DNA from: Balneola sp.
Lineage (GTDB): Bacteria; Bacteroidota; Rhodothermia; Balneolales; Balneolaceae
Assembly: GCA_017640785.1 (NCBI GenBank)
Contig: JAEPPZ010000003.1
Coordinates: forward strand, 177,998 to 241,997
Length of the DNA stretch: 64,000 nt
Direction: 5' to 3'
Shown: piece by piece, positions 43,170 to 52,140 of the stretch
Position numbering within the stretch: the first letter of the stretch is position 1
Layout of the letters: each line of letters begins with the position of its first letter
Program-made: the position numbers and the translations under genes
The notes under the pieces: generated by a model
The model's database searches: none
What the model saw: only the letters and a program-made list of their open reading frames with translations
Told to the model about the DNA's origin: nothing

Positions 43170-44090
43170 ATGCCAAAAAGAGACACTTTAGCAAAGCTGA
43201 TGCTATCACCATTCAAGGTGATGGTTATTTCTGTAACTATTTCTATAGCATTCTACCTAATTGTAAGTATCCTAACAGGATCTAAAGTAAATACCTTTGG
43301 GCTTTCCTTATCTACTTTAATACCGGCTGTGATTTCTTACCCCATGTCCTCTCTTTTGATTCAGTATTACAAAAAAATTGAGGTGCAAAGAAATGAATTG
43401 GAGAGATTAAATGAAATAAATAACCGTCTTATTTCAATTATAGCACATGATATCAAAAGCCCGATTTCAGGTGTTTACGGAATATTAGATCTGATCGAAT
43501 TAGAAACATTTTCTAAAGAAGAATTAAGCTACTATATCCATGACCTTTCTGGAACAGTGGATAACCTTCTTAATTTTTTGGACGATATTTTACAATGGTC
43601 AAAAGCACAGATCGAAAATAAAAGAATCGAACCTGAGCTTTTCAATTCTCAAAAAACATGGACTCAAGTTCTGGCTCTTTATCATCACAACATAGAGGCT
43701 AAAAATATAAATCTTGTTGCAAACGATTTAGAACAGCCTATTTATGCAGACCAGGGAAGTTATTCTTTTGTCGCACGTAATATTCTTCATAATGCAATAA
43801 AGTTTACCCCAAAAAGCGGATCCATTTATATTGATCTGACAAAAAAAGGTGATCGTACCATTACTACGATTGAGGATAATGGAGTTGGAATAAGTGAGGA
43901 GAAGCTGAATAAGATCCTTCATAGCAAGGAATGGGTAACCACCATTGGTACTAATGACGAAAAAGGAACCGGGTTTGGTCTTAAGGCTGCTGCCAAATAC
44001 ATAGAAATTATGGATGGTAAATTGCAAATAGAAAGTACTCCCGGAAAAGGCACTAAAGTAATTATCGATCTTCCCGGGAAATCTATCTAA
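43170..44090 (+). CDS. Two-helix membrane sensor histidine kinase
   Basis: 306 residues. Two N-terminal membrane helices (~17-37 and ~45-65) with a very short loop, so there is no sizeable external sensor domain. Then a coiled linker, HisKA with phospho-acceptor His93 (SIIAHDIKSPISG), and a HATPase domain with N box (NILHNAIKFTPKSG), G1 (IEDNGVGIS) and G2 (GTGFGLKAA). No response regulator is adjacent, so it is an orphan. The stop overlaps the convergent glyS gene by 4 bases. Confidence 0.92.
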   Translation: MPKRDTLAKLMLSPFKVMVISVTISIAFYLIVSILTGSKVNTFGLSLSTLIPAVISYPMSSLLIQYYKKIEVQRNELERLNEINNRLISIIAHDIKSPISGVYGILDLIELETFSKEELSYYIHDLSGTVDNLLNFLDDILQWSKAQIENKRIEPELFNSQKTWTQVLALYHHNIEAKNINLVANDLEQPIYADQGSYSFVARNILHNAIKFTPKSGSIYIDLTKKGDRTITTIEDNGVGISEEKLNKILHSKEWVTTIGTNDEKGTGFGLKAAAKYIEIMDGKLQIESTPGKGTKVIIDLPGKSI

Positions 44091-45538
44091 CTAACCTTCC
44101 AGTCCTTAATACCATCCCTAATCACATCACCAACTTTTTCGATCGGAATTCGAACCTGACTCATATCATCTCTGTATCGGATAGTTACCTTATTATCATC
44201 TTCTATCGTTTCAAAATCTACGGTGATACAGAACGGTGTTCCTGCTTCGTCTAATCTTCTGTATCGCTTACCGATAGAACCGGATTCATCGTATTGAACT
44301 GAATAATCCTCGCGAAGCTCTTTCTCAATTTTACGAGCTATTTCCTGCAATTCAGGCTTTTTGATCAATGGAAAAATACCAACCTGAACCGGAGCCAATC
44401 TCGGATCCAATTTCAGAACCGTTCTGGAATCTCCTTCTACTTCTTCTTCTCTGTAAGCATCACAAAGAACCATAAGCGTCAAACGATCAAGTCCAACTGA
44501 AGTCTCGATCACGTACGGCATGTATCGTTTTTGATTCTTCTGATCATAATATTCCAATTTCTTTCCGGAAAATTCCTGGTGCTGTGTAAGATCGAAATCA
44601 GAGCGATTATGAATTCCTTCCACTTCCTGCCAACCGATCGGATATTTATACTGAATGTCGGCAGCTGCTCTGGCGTAGTGAGCTAGCTTATCTTCCGGAT
44701 GCGGAGCTGTTCTTAAATTCTCTCCTCTGATCCCAATACTTTTGTGCCAAGCTAATCTTTTTTCCAGCCACTCTTCATATGCATCACCATCTGTACCCGG
44801 CTCTACAAAATACTGCATCTCCATTTGTTCGAATTCACGCATTCGGAAAACAAACTGTCGGGCTACAACTTCATTTCTGAATGCCTTTCCTGTTTGAGCA
44901 ATTCCAAAAGGAACCTGAACTCTGGCTGTGTCCAGTACATTTTTATAATTCACAAAAATTCCCTGTGCAGTCTCAGGACGTAAATACACACCTTCTTCTT
45001 CTGTAGATGTAGAACCAAACTGGGTCTTGAACATCAAATTAAACTGACGAACTTCGGTCCAGTCGAAAGCGCCGGAGTCTGGAGAACGAATTTCGTTTTC
45101 CATGATGATATCGTATAGATCTTCAGTCAGGCTTTTGCGAGTTCCTGTAGTATCTAGCTGCTCCTGAATTTTATCAGCCTCATCCTGCTTGCCGTCTTTT
45201 TCCAGCTTAGCGATATACTGCTCAATCAACATATCTGCGCGATAGCGTTTCTTGGATTGCTTGTCGTCGATCATGGGATCGTTAAACCCGCCAACGTGAC
45301 CGCTGGCTTCCCACACTTTCGGATGCATGAAGATAGCTGCATCAACACCAACAATGTTATCATGTCGCTGCGTCATTTCTTTCCACCAGGTATTGCGGAT
45401 ATTGTTCTTCAATTCCACACCTAAGGGACCATAATCATATACAGCGCTGAGTCCGCCATAGATTTCTGAAGATTGAAAAATGAAACCACGTGCTTTTGCC
45501 AGTGAAACGATCTTGTCCAGGCTATCTAAGTTCGACAT
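44087..45538 (-). CDS. glyS: Glycine-tRNA ligase (class II, alpha2 type)
   Basis: 483 residues, the eukaryote/archaea-like dimeric GlyRS used by Bacteroidota rather than the alpha2beta2 form. Recognisable segments: SSEIYGGLSAVYDYGPLG near the start, the RPETAQGIFVNY motif near 190, FRNEVVARQFVFRMREFEQME (motif 2 region) and a C-terminal anticodon-binding domain (LAPVQVGIFPLI). It charges tRNA-Gly. Stand-alone gene. Confidence 0.96.
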   Translation of the reverse strand: MSNLDSLDKIVSLAKARGFIFQSSEIYGGLSAVYDYGPLGVELKNNIRNTWWKEMTQRHDNIVGVDAAIFMHPKVWEASGHVGGFNDPMIDDKQSKKRYRADMLIEQYIAKLEKDGKQDEADKIQEQLDTTGTRKSLTEDLYDIIMENEIRSPDSGAFDWTEVRQFNLMFKTQFGSTSTEEEGVYLRPETAQGIFVNYKNVLDTARVQVPFGIAQTGKAFRNEVVARQFVFRMREFEQMEMQYFVEPGTDGDAYEEWLEKRLAWHKSIGIRGENLRTAPHPEDKLAHYARAAADIQYKYPIGWQEVEGIHNRSDFDLTQHQEFSGKKLEYYDQKNQKRYMPYVIETSVGLDRLTLMVLCDAYREEEVEGDSRTVLKLDPRLAPVQVGIFPLIKKPELQEIARKIEKELREDYSVQYDESGSIGKRYRRLDEAGTPFCITVDFETIEDDNKVTIRYRDDMSQVRIPIEKVGDVIRDGIKDWKVS

Positions 45539-45626
45539 TAAGCTCTAACTCTTTTTTTTGATTTTGAATAAGCTTTGAAGATAAGAATTTAGTTTAACCA
45601 AATTTGAATGAATAATTGAGAATTAG

Positions 45627-45661
45627 GAATTAAGAATGCTATTTTTAGCCATTCTTAATTC
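45627..45661. repeat. Palindrome upstream of asd (GAATTAAGAATG)
   Basis: GAATTAAGAATG and CATTCTTAATTC form near-perfect arms, extended by GCTA/TAGC, with a further direct copy of ATTCTTAATT at 45673. It lies between glyS and asd, 28 bases before the asd ATG, and could fold in the asd leader. Confidence 0.55.
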
Positions 45662-45688
45662 TACATTGAATCATTCTTAATTGAACAC

Positions 45689-46738
45689 ATGAAAGTTGGT
45701 ATTTTAGGCGCTACAGGCGCCGTTGGACAAAAATTTATTCGTTTACTTCGAGATCATCCTTGGTTTAAAATTGAAGGTTTAGGGGCGTCAGAGCGCTCTG
45801 CCGGTAAAAAATATATAGATGCAGCCAATTGGATCGAAGACGTTAATCTCCCTTCTTCAATAGCAGAAATGACAGTAGCTAATTGTAAACCGGAGGAATT
45901 CGGAAATGTTGATTTTGTATTCTCCGGTCTGGATTCTTCCGTTGCCGGCGAGATTGAAGAAGCGTTCGCTAAAGCAGGTATTCCTGTGATCTCGAATGCG
46001 AAAAACTTCCGTATGGATGAAACCGTTCCTCTTTTGATTCCGGAAGTAAATCCAGGTCATATAGACCTCATCGAAACACAGAAATTCACTAAAGATGGCT
46101 CCGGTTGGATTGTTACCAATCCCAACTGTGTTGCAGTTCCACTTTCATTGGCCTTGAAACCGTTTCATGATGCTTTTGGAATTGAAACCGTAATCTTAAC
46201 CACAATGCAAGCCATTTCCGGAGCAGGATACCCGGGAGTTCCAAGTCTCGACATTTTAGGAAATGTTGTTCCTTTTATTTCAGGAGAAGAGCCTAAGATC
46301 AAACCGGAAACTCAGAAACTATTATCTGATCTCACAGATGGAAAACTTTATGAACCGCAAATTAATCTAAGCGCTACCGCAACCCGTGTTCCTACCATCA
46401 ACGGACACATGATAGCGGCAACCGTAAAATTCAAGAAGACACCTTCATCCATCGACGAAGTAAAACAAGCCGTTCTGAACTGGGAAAACCCAATTGCGGA
46501 TATGGATCTTCCTTCTTCACCTAAAGAAGTGATCAAACTTCATGAAGATAATCGATTTCCTCAACCAAGGCTGCATGCTGATCAGGAAGGTGGCATGCAA
46601 TTACATATGGGAAGACTGCGTGAATCTGAAGTGTTTGATATTAGTTTCGTTGCTTTGGCTCATAACACCATCAGAGGTGCTGCAGGTGGAGCCATTCTGA
46701 ATGCGGAGTTATTAAAGGTAAAAGGATTTTTGGGGTAG
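45689..46738 (+). CDS. asd: Aspartate-semialdehyde dehydrogenase
   Basis: 349 residues. N-terminal Rossmann GATGAVGQKF (7-16) binds NADP. Catalytic Cys147 in NPNCVAVPLSLAL. The segments QAISGAGYPGVPSLDILGNV and TRVPTINGHM (catalytic His) identify the archaeal/fungal-like ASADH subtype. It reduces aspartyl phosphate to the semialdehyde, the branch point to lysine/diaminopimelate, threonine and methionine. It stands alone between palindromic repeats. Confidence 0.95.
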   Translation: MKVGILGATGAVGQKFIRLLRDHPWFKIEGLGASERSAGKKYIDAANWIEDVNLPSSIAEMTVANCKPEEFGNVDFVFSGLDSSVAGEIEEAFAKAGIPVISNAKNFRMDETVPLLIPEVNPGHIDLIETQKFTKDGSGWIVTNPNCVAVPLSLALKPFHDAFGIETVILTTMQAISGAGYPGVPSLDILGNVVPFISGEEPKIKPETQKLLSDLTDGKLYEPQINLSATATRVPTINGHMIAATVKFKKTPSSIDEVKQAVLNWENPIADMDLPSSPKEVIKLHEDNRFPQPRLHADQEGGMQLHMGRLRESEVFDISFVALAHNTIRGAAGGAILNAELLKVKGFLG

Positions 46739-46751
46739 CCTTTTTTCATAT

Positions 46752-46785
46752 CAAGTAGGGTCGCAAAACTTTGCAACCCTACTTG
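46752..46785. repeat. REP-like palindrome (GTAGGGNCGCAAA family)
   Basis: CAAGTAGGGTCGCAAA and TTTGCAACCCTACTTG are 16-base arms with one mismatch around 2 bases. The same core (GTAGGGACGCAAAA) forms a perfect palindrome at 58960-58987. Confidence 0.75.
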
Positions 46786-46831
46786 TAAAATTCTCCCTAA
46801 ATAAAACCTACTTATTTTTTACATTCACTGC

Positions 46832-47758
46832 ATGACTGAATCGATTGATGCTCTGCAATTAAATCTCGGGGAAGGCGGCTTAAAGGTGATGAATGTATCG
46901 CTTGCCGTTATTATGTTTGGTGTGGCTCTGGAGCTTACTATTCAAGACTTTAAAGACATCGCAAAGAATCCGAAATCTACTCTTATAGGTTCCTTTTCTC
47001 AGTTTTTACTACTTCCATTTCTAACATTTGTATTAGTTTGGCTGATGCAACCCGCACCCAGTATCGCTCTGGGAATGTTTATGGTAGCTGCTTGTCCCGG
47101 TGGTAATATCTCCAACTTTTTTTCTTTGCTGGCAAAAGGAAATGCTGCACTTTCGGTTAGCATGACAGCCATTGCAACATTACTAGCTATAGTAATGACA
47201 CCATTAAACTTTACTTTTTGGGCAAGCTTGTATTCTCCGACCAATGCGATCCTACAGGAGATCAGTCTAGATTTGCGGAAAGTCTTTGAGATCATAGTTT
47301 TGATTCTCGGGGTTCCGCTTGTTTTGGGGATGATCGTTCGTCATTTTAAAGCGAATATAGCTGAAAGAATCAGTCCATGGATCAAAGGGTTCGGAGTGAT
47401 TTTCTTTGCAGGATTTGTGATCGTTGCCTTTTGGACGAACTTTGATAATTTTATTGCATACGTAGAGTTTGTTCTACTTTTGGTATTTATCCATAATGCT
47501 GTAGCTTTAACTTCAGGGTATGGGCTTGCCAGAGCATTTAATCTTCCTGAAGCTGACAGAAGGTCGATTTCCATTGAAACCGGAATTCAAAATTCGGGAT
47601 TGGGTTTACTTTTAATTTTCAACTTTTTTGACGGACTTGGGGGCATGGCTCTTATTGTTGCCTGGTGGGGAATCTGGCATATACTTGCCGGAATGAGCTT
47701 GGGCTGGTATTGGTCGGTCGGGAAAAAATCAATTCAACGCGTGATAACTAATGCGTAA
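46832..47758 (+). CDS. Bile acid:sodium symporter family (BASS) transporter
   Basis: 308 residues, nine to ten membrane segments in two inverted repeats. Family signatures: MFMVAACPGGNISNFFSLLA (~84-104), and GIQNSGLGLLLIFNFFDG in the second repeat. BASS proteins move organic anions with Na+; bacterial substrates include pantoate, pyruvate-type acids and others, and this one cannot be assigned. Overlaps the following acyltransferase gene by 8 bases. Confidence 0.9.
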   Translation: MTESIDALQLNLGEGGLKVMNVSLAVIMFGVALELTIQDFKDIAKNPKSTLIGSFSQFLLLPFLTFVLVWLMQPAPSIALGMFMVAACPGGNISNFFSLLAKGNAALSVSMTAIATLLAIVMTPLNFTFWASLYSPTNAILQEISLDLRKVFEIIVLILGVPLVLGMIVRHFKANIAERISPWIKGFGVIFFAGFVIVAFWTNFDNFIAYVEFVLLLVFIHNAVALTSGYGLARAFNLPEADRRSISIETGIQNSGLGLLLIFNFFDGLGGMALIVAWWGIWHILAGMSLGWYWSVGKKSIQRVITNA

Positions 47759-49031
47759 AAACTTTCTTTGGTACAATTTTATTCGTCTTGGTTTAGTAAG
47801 AACAGGACTACATTTTTTTTATAAAAAAATACATGTAGTTGACAAACATAAGATCCCAAAAGGTAAACCAATTTTATTGGTTCCCAATCATCAGAATTCT
47901 TTTATGGACGCGTTGTTGGTTACTACAACGGTGTTTCAAACCACTTCTTTTTTAACTCGGGCAAAAGCATTTCAGTCGAAGTTCATGAATTGGTTTTTAC
48001 GTTCCCTTAATTTACTTCCTGTTTACCGGGTAAGAGACGGAATGAGTGAGATCCAAAAGAACAATCAGATATTTCAAACCTGTGTTGAATATTTGACTAA
48101 TGGAGAAGCAATACTTGTTTTTGCTGAAGCTAACCATGACTTGAAGAGACGTCTTCGACCATTCAGCAAGGGGTTCACACGAATCGCTTTTGATGCTGAA
48201 ATCAAGAATGACTGGAATCTGGATCTGTATGTTCAGCCTGTTGGAGTTAATTACAGTGATCATCAAAATTCCAGAAATGAAGTACGTGTGGTTTTCGGAG
48301 ATCCCATCAAAGTTTCGGACTATAGAAAAGAATACGAAGAAAGTGAGCGGAGTGCCGCAAACAGTTTAAAGAATCAGACTTCAGATAATCTGAAACCATT
48401 GATTATGCATGTTCCTAAGCTGGATCAGTACCCACTGATAAAAATTGCTCTGGATGAAATGGAACCTGATAGAGCAAAGCTTTCTAATAATGAATACATG
48501 AATACTTTAGTTCATAATGCTGAAGAACTGCAAACACCGGAGCTGATATCAGATGCAGAACAAGTACTGGAAGTTGCTGAGAAAAATAAGTTGAGTGTAA
48601 GAGCTTTATCTGAGGTAAAACTACCTATGATCAAGAGAATTCTTTTAGCTCCCGTTTACTTTCTTGTTTGGCTGAATGGAATTATCCCATATCAACCGGC
48701 TCGCTATATCATCAAAAATAAGATTCAGGATAAAGCTTTCGATGTTTCCATAAAATTTGTACTCGGGCTATTTCTCTTTCCACTTTTCTATCTTTTGGTT
48801 ACTTGCATTCTTTTAATTGCAGGAGTACCTGCAATATGGGCGTGGGGATATTTTGTGGTGAGTTTATTTACCTCTACTATGTTTAAAAGGGCGAACGAAT
48901 TACTCCGAAATCTACAGGAGAAAAAGAAAATTCAACGGTTCAAATTATCTAACCCGGATATTTTTAATGATCTGAAAGTGAAACTGGAAGGAATTGCTGA
49001 ATTCAGAAAAGTTGTCATTAAAGGTGAATGA
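47751..49031 (+). CDS. PlsC-type 1-acylglycerol-3-phosphate acyltransferase with membrane tail
   Basis: 426 residues. The acyltransferase domain is N-terminal, with the catalytic His47 and Asp53 in NHQNSFMDA. The spacing is H-X5-D, as seen in a Bacteroidota subset, rather than H-X4-D. FAEANHD near 122 corresponds to the FPEG/EGTR block. After about residue 250 comes a helical linker and two or three membrane segments (ILLAPVYFLVWLNGIIP; VLGLFLFPLFYLLVTCILLI), making it longer than classical PlsC. It likely acylates a glycerolipid in the inner membrane. Cotranscribed with the BASS transporter. Confidence 0.88.
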   Translation: MRKNFLWYNFIRLGLVRTGLHFFYKKIHVVDKHKIPKGKPILLVPNHQNSFMDALLVTTTVFQTTSFLTRAKAFQSKFMNWFLRSLNLLPVYRVRDGMSEIQKNNQIFQTCVEYLTNGEAILVFAEANHDLKRRLRPFSKGFTRIAFDAEIKNDWNLDLYVQPVGVNYSDHQNSRNEVRVVFGDPIKVSDYRKEYEESERSAANSLKNQTSDNLKPLIMHVPKLDQYPLIKIALDEMEPDRAKLSNNEYMNTLVHNAEELQTPELISDAEQVLEVAEKNKLSVRALSEVKLPMIKRILLAPVYFLVWLNGIIPYQPARYIIKNKIQDKAFDVSIKFVLGLFLFPLFYLLVTCILLIAGVPAIWAWGYFVVSLFTSTMFKRANELLRNLQEKKKIQRFKLSNPDIFNDLKVKLEGIAEFRKVVIKGE

Positions 49032-49074
49032 AGTAATAATTCTCTGTGTTAGTTAAAAAAATAAACTAAATGAC

Positions 49075-49614
49075 ATGAAAAACTTATTCACATTTTTAGC
49101 ACTTGCACTAATTTTAAATTGCACCAAAACAGAAAGAATTGAGGTAGTTAAAGAATTTGACGGGCCTCAGATTCAAAATGCTGTAGCTGTAATTCATCCC
49201 ATTGGTGATAGTGATATTTCCGGAACTGTCAACTTTGATAAAACAAACAACGGAACTAAAATAACCGCTGAAATTACAGGGCTATCGGAAGGCGAGCACG
49301 GATTTCATATCCACCAGTATGGTGATTGCTCAGCAACAGATGGCAGTTCTGCAGGTGGACATTTTGATCCTGACGACATGCAACACAATTCAAGAGACGC
49401 AGAAAAACGTCATGTCGGTGACATGGGAAATCTGGTAAGTGAAGGCGAGGAATCTACAACCACACTTAGCTATGTAGACAATCATATCTTTCTGGAAGAA
49501 ATTATCGGTCGTGGAATTATCATACACGCCGGCGAAGATGATCTTACCTCCCAACCTTCCGGAGATGCCGGAGCTCGTATTGCTTGTGGAGTTATTGGGA
49601 TAGCCCAAAATTAA
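49075..49614 (+). CDS. sodC: Cu/Zn superoxide dismutase lipoprotein
   Basis: 179 residues. Lipobox LILNC (Cys16). Metal ligands present: copper His pair in GEHGFHIHQYGDC, bridging and zinc His in SAGGHFDPDDMQHN, RHVGDMGN (zinc His and Asp) and the last copper His in IIIHAGEDD. The conserved disulfide cysteines are in GDCS and IACGVIG. It disproportionates superoxide outside the cytoplasm. It starts 43 bases after the acyltransferase gene. Confidence 0.95.
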   Translation: MKNLFTFLALALILNCTKTERIEVVKEFDGPQIQNAVAVIHPIGDSDISGTVNFDKTNNGTKITAEITGLSEGEHGFHIHQYGDCSATDGSSAGGHFDPDDMQHNSRDAEKRHVGDMGNLVSEGEESTTTLSYVDNHIFLEEIIGRGIIIHAGEDDLTSQPSGDAGARIACGVIGIAQN

Positions 49615-49656
49615 TTTGAAACCTTTCTATTGAATCTTCGTTTTTATAATCTATAT

Positions 49657-49672
49657 TTAGACAGTTATCTAA
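49657..49672. promoter_or_regulatory. Candidate SdpR operator
   Basis: TTAGA and TCTAA arms with a 6-base spacer, followed by a second half-site TATCTAA that ends at the base before the GTG start at 49681. The position suits autorepression by the ArsR/SdpR-type protein encoded immediately downstream. Confidence 0.45.
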
Positions 49673-49680
49673 TTATCTAA

Positions 49681-49941
49681 GTGAATAAACTATTTAAAGC
49701 ATTAAACGACTCAACACGCCGACAGATCCTGGATCTTTTAAAGGAGAAAGATTTGACTGCCGGAGAAATTGCTGAGGCTTTTGATATTTCAAAGCCCAGT
49801 ATTTCACATCATTTGGACCTTCTGAAAAACGCAGGATTGGTGAGCTCAGAACGGGATGGTCAGTTTATAGTGTATTCACTGGATACAACTGCTCTGGAAG
49901 AAGCCACTCAATGGCTTTTTAAGTTAATGAACTCAAATTAA
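49681..49941 (+). CDS. sdpR: SdpR-like ArsR family autorepressor
   Basis: 86 residues, GTG start at 49681. Winged helix-turn-helix of the ArsR/SdpR type: FKALNDSTRRQILDLLKE, then GEIAEAFDISKPSISHHLDLL and a wing (LVSSERDGQFIVYSL). No metal-binding Cys cluster, so it is not a metal sensor. In Bacillus SdpR represses its own operon and is titrated by the immunity protein SdpI. Here it precedes an SdpI homologue by 4 bases. Confidence 0.85.
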   Translation: MNKLFKALNDSTRRQILDLLKEKDLTAGEIAEAFDISKPSISHHLDLLKNAGLVSSERDGQFIVYSLDTTALEEATQWLFKLMNSN

Positions 49942-49945
49942 TGCC

Positions 49946-50605
49946 ATGGATATCAAGAACACACTAAAGAAAGAATGGTATATGATAGTTTTGCTCTCAG
50001 CACCATTTATAGCTTCTTTCATACTTTGGGAGAAAATGCCTGATATAGTTCCGGTACATTTTAATGCTGCAGGTGAAGCTGACGACTTTGGTCCAAAATG
50101 GATAAATGCTTTTTTAATACCGGGGATTGCATTTGCAACCTACCTTTTCTTATTGGTTATTCCTGCTATCGATCCTAAAAAGAGGATCGAAAACACACAA
50201 AAACCAATCGCCGCAATACGTATTGTAATTTCACTTTTTCTGATTGGTGTTTATGCTTTGGTTATGATGAAATCATTCGATCTGGAAGCAGATGTCGGTC
50301 AATTTGTTTTAGTTAGTATTGGTATTCTGATCGCAATTACCGGAAATTATATGAATTCCATCAAGCCGAATTACTTTATTGGCATTAGAACTCCATGGAC
50401 TTTAGAAAACCCGGATGTATGGAAGAAGACTCATCGTTTTGCAAGTAAATTATGGATTATAGGTGGAGTATTGATGACGATCTCAGCTTTTATCCCTTTC
50501 CTGAAAGGTTCTCTGTTCGTAATTGTTGGGGCAGTTCTCATATTAGCCGTAATTCCTTTCATTTATTCATACAGATTATTCAACAAGCTCAAAAACTTTA
50601 ATTAG
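49946..50605 (+). CDS. sdpI: SdpI family membrane protein (DUF1648)
   Basis: 219 residues, six predicted membrane helices. DUF1648-type start (MPDIVPVHFNAAGEADDFGPKW) and the SdpI core NYFIGIRTPWTLENPDVWKKTHRFA near 146. SdpI confers immunity to the SDP peptide toxin in Bacillus and senses the toxin for SdpR. No sdpC-type toxin gene is visible nearby, so the role here may be immunity to foreign peptides or envelope regulation. Coupled to sdpR. Confidence 0.9.
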   Translation: MDIKNTLKKEWYMIVLLSAPFIASFILWEKMPDIVPVHFNAAGEADDFGPKWINAFLIPGIAFATYLFLLVIPAIDPKKRIENTQKPIAAIRIVISLFLIGVYALVMMKSFDLEADVGQFVLVSIGILIAITGNYMNSIKPNYFIGIRTPWTLENPDVWKKTHRFASKLWIIGGVLMTISAFIPFLKGSLFVIVGAVLILAVIPFIYSYRLFNKLKNFN

Positions 50606-50613
50606 GATTCCTG

Positions 50614-51996
50614 ATGAAACTGTTTCTTACAACTCTTCTTTTAACGCTGATGTCTACATCACAAATTTTTAGTCAGAATTCTCTTCAAGGAATCTGGGAA
50701 GGTGGTATTACAGTTCCGGGCGGAGAATTGAAGATCATCTTCAAAATTGACAAATCCGCCGCTGGCTATTCCGGAACATTGGATATTCCCCAACAAGGAG
50801 CTAAAGGTTTAAATTTAGATCCCATTTCACAAACCGGAGACTCTATTTCTTTAACATTTAGTGTGGGGCAAATCACCGGACTATTTACCGGAAACTTTAA
50901 TTCCGAAACCGAAATTTCAGGAAATTATTCACAAGGAGGTCCTACCACCCCTTTCTCTGTAGAGAGAACTTCATTAACAACTGCGCAACCAAAGCCTGAA
51001 AACGAAACAGACCTGATCATTTCTAATGGTGAAATACTAATTGGTGGAACACTTACTCTACCAACAGGCGATGTTAAAGCTCCTCTTTTGATAATGAGTT
51101 CGGGCAGTGGTGTACAAAATCGTGATTCAGAAGTTTTTGGCTTCAAGATTTTCTCTGATATGGCACAACGTCTGGCAGAAGAAGGAATTCCAAGTTTCAG
51201 ATATGACGACAGGGGTGTTGGTGAGTCTACCGGGAATTTTGGAGAAACTACTTTACAAGACCTTGCATCAGATGTGGAAACTATAATGTCATATTTTCAA
51301 AACGATGCAATAAATAAATTCCAAGACTTTGCTCTACTGGGTCATAGTCAGGGAGGAGTTGTAGCCGGGAAAGTAGCTGCCGAAAATGCAGCTGTCGATC
51401 AACTTATACTTATGGGATCTACAGCCCCTTCTTTAAGTGAAATACTTCGTTATCAGGTTGAGTTTGCTTATGCAGCTTCTCCTGTTGAGAAAAGCCTTGT
51501 TGAAAAAGAGATCAATGCAAGAGAAGAGTTGATGAAAGCTATTGCTTTCAATAACGATATTGATGCAGCCAAAGTTGGTTACAATCAGGCTTATTCTGAG
51601 TTATTAAATGCGTTACCTGAAACTCAAAAAAATTCCATTCCTGATATTAGTGCCATGGTCAACAATCAGACTCAACAATTGGCCCAAATTTACAGCTCAC
51701 CTCAGGTAAAATCTTTGTTGTTTTATGTTCCTACGGATGACCTTGAAAAAATTACTGTGCCGACTTTAGTATTATTTGGAGGTAAAGATACTCAGGTCAC
51801 CATTACTCAAAATCAGGCAAGAATGAGAAAGGCTCTGGAAATTTCCGGAACTGAGTTTGAAATCAAGATCTTTGATGATGCCAATCATTTGTTTCAAAAA
51901 GCAAATACTGGTTTGGCTAGTGAATATCCTCAACTCGACAAAAAGTTTGTTGATGGCTTTCTTGAACACATTATTAAATGGATAACTGCCAACTAA
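50614..51996 (+). CDS. Exported alpha/beta hydrolase with N-terminal beta domain
   Basis: 460 residues. Signal peptide to about 21 (SQIFSQ). Residues ~22-120 are a beta-rich lipocalin-like domain (LQGIWEGGITVPGGELKIIF). The hydrolase domain starts near 133 and has YDDRGVGES, the nucleophile elbow GHSQGG with Ser245, an acid Asp in VLFGGKDTQV and a His in DANHLF. Probably an esterase or acyl-peptide hydrolase in the periplasm. It begins 8 bases after sdpI and may be cotranscribed. Confidence 0.88.
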   Translation: MKLFLTTLLLTLMSTSQIFSQNSLQGIWEGGITVPGGELKIIFKIDKSAAGYSGTLDIPQQGAKGLNLDPISQTGDSISLTFSVGQITGLFTGNFNSETEISGNYSQGGPTTPFSVERTSLTTAQPKPENETDLIISNGEILIGGTLTLPTGDVKAPLLIMSSGSGVQNRDSEVFGFKIFSDMAQRLAEEGIPSFRYDDRGVGESTGNFGETTLQDLASDVETIMSYFQNDAINKFQDFALLGHSQGGVVAGKVAAENAAVDQLILMGSTAPSLSEILRYQVEFAYAASPVEKSLVEKEINAREELMKAIAFNNDIDAAKVGYNQAYSELLNALPETQKNSIPDISAMVNNQTQQLAQIYSSPQVKSLLFYVPTDDLEKITVPTLVLFGGKDTQVTITQNQARMRKALEISGTEFEIKIFDDANHLFQKANTGLASEYPQLDKKFVDGFLEHIIKWITAN

Positions 51997-52140
51997 TATT
52001 ATGCGATTCTAATCAAAACTGGCGTCTCGAAACTTCTTTTCACAATTTCATGCTTAGATTTCTTCCTATATTTAGTTAAAATTCATTGTTATAGAGAGAA
52101 TTTTTCTTTCATTGGAAATCATTACTAAGCACTAACATAT

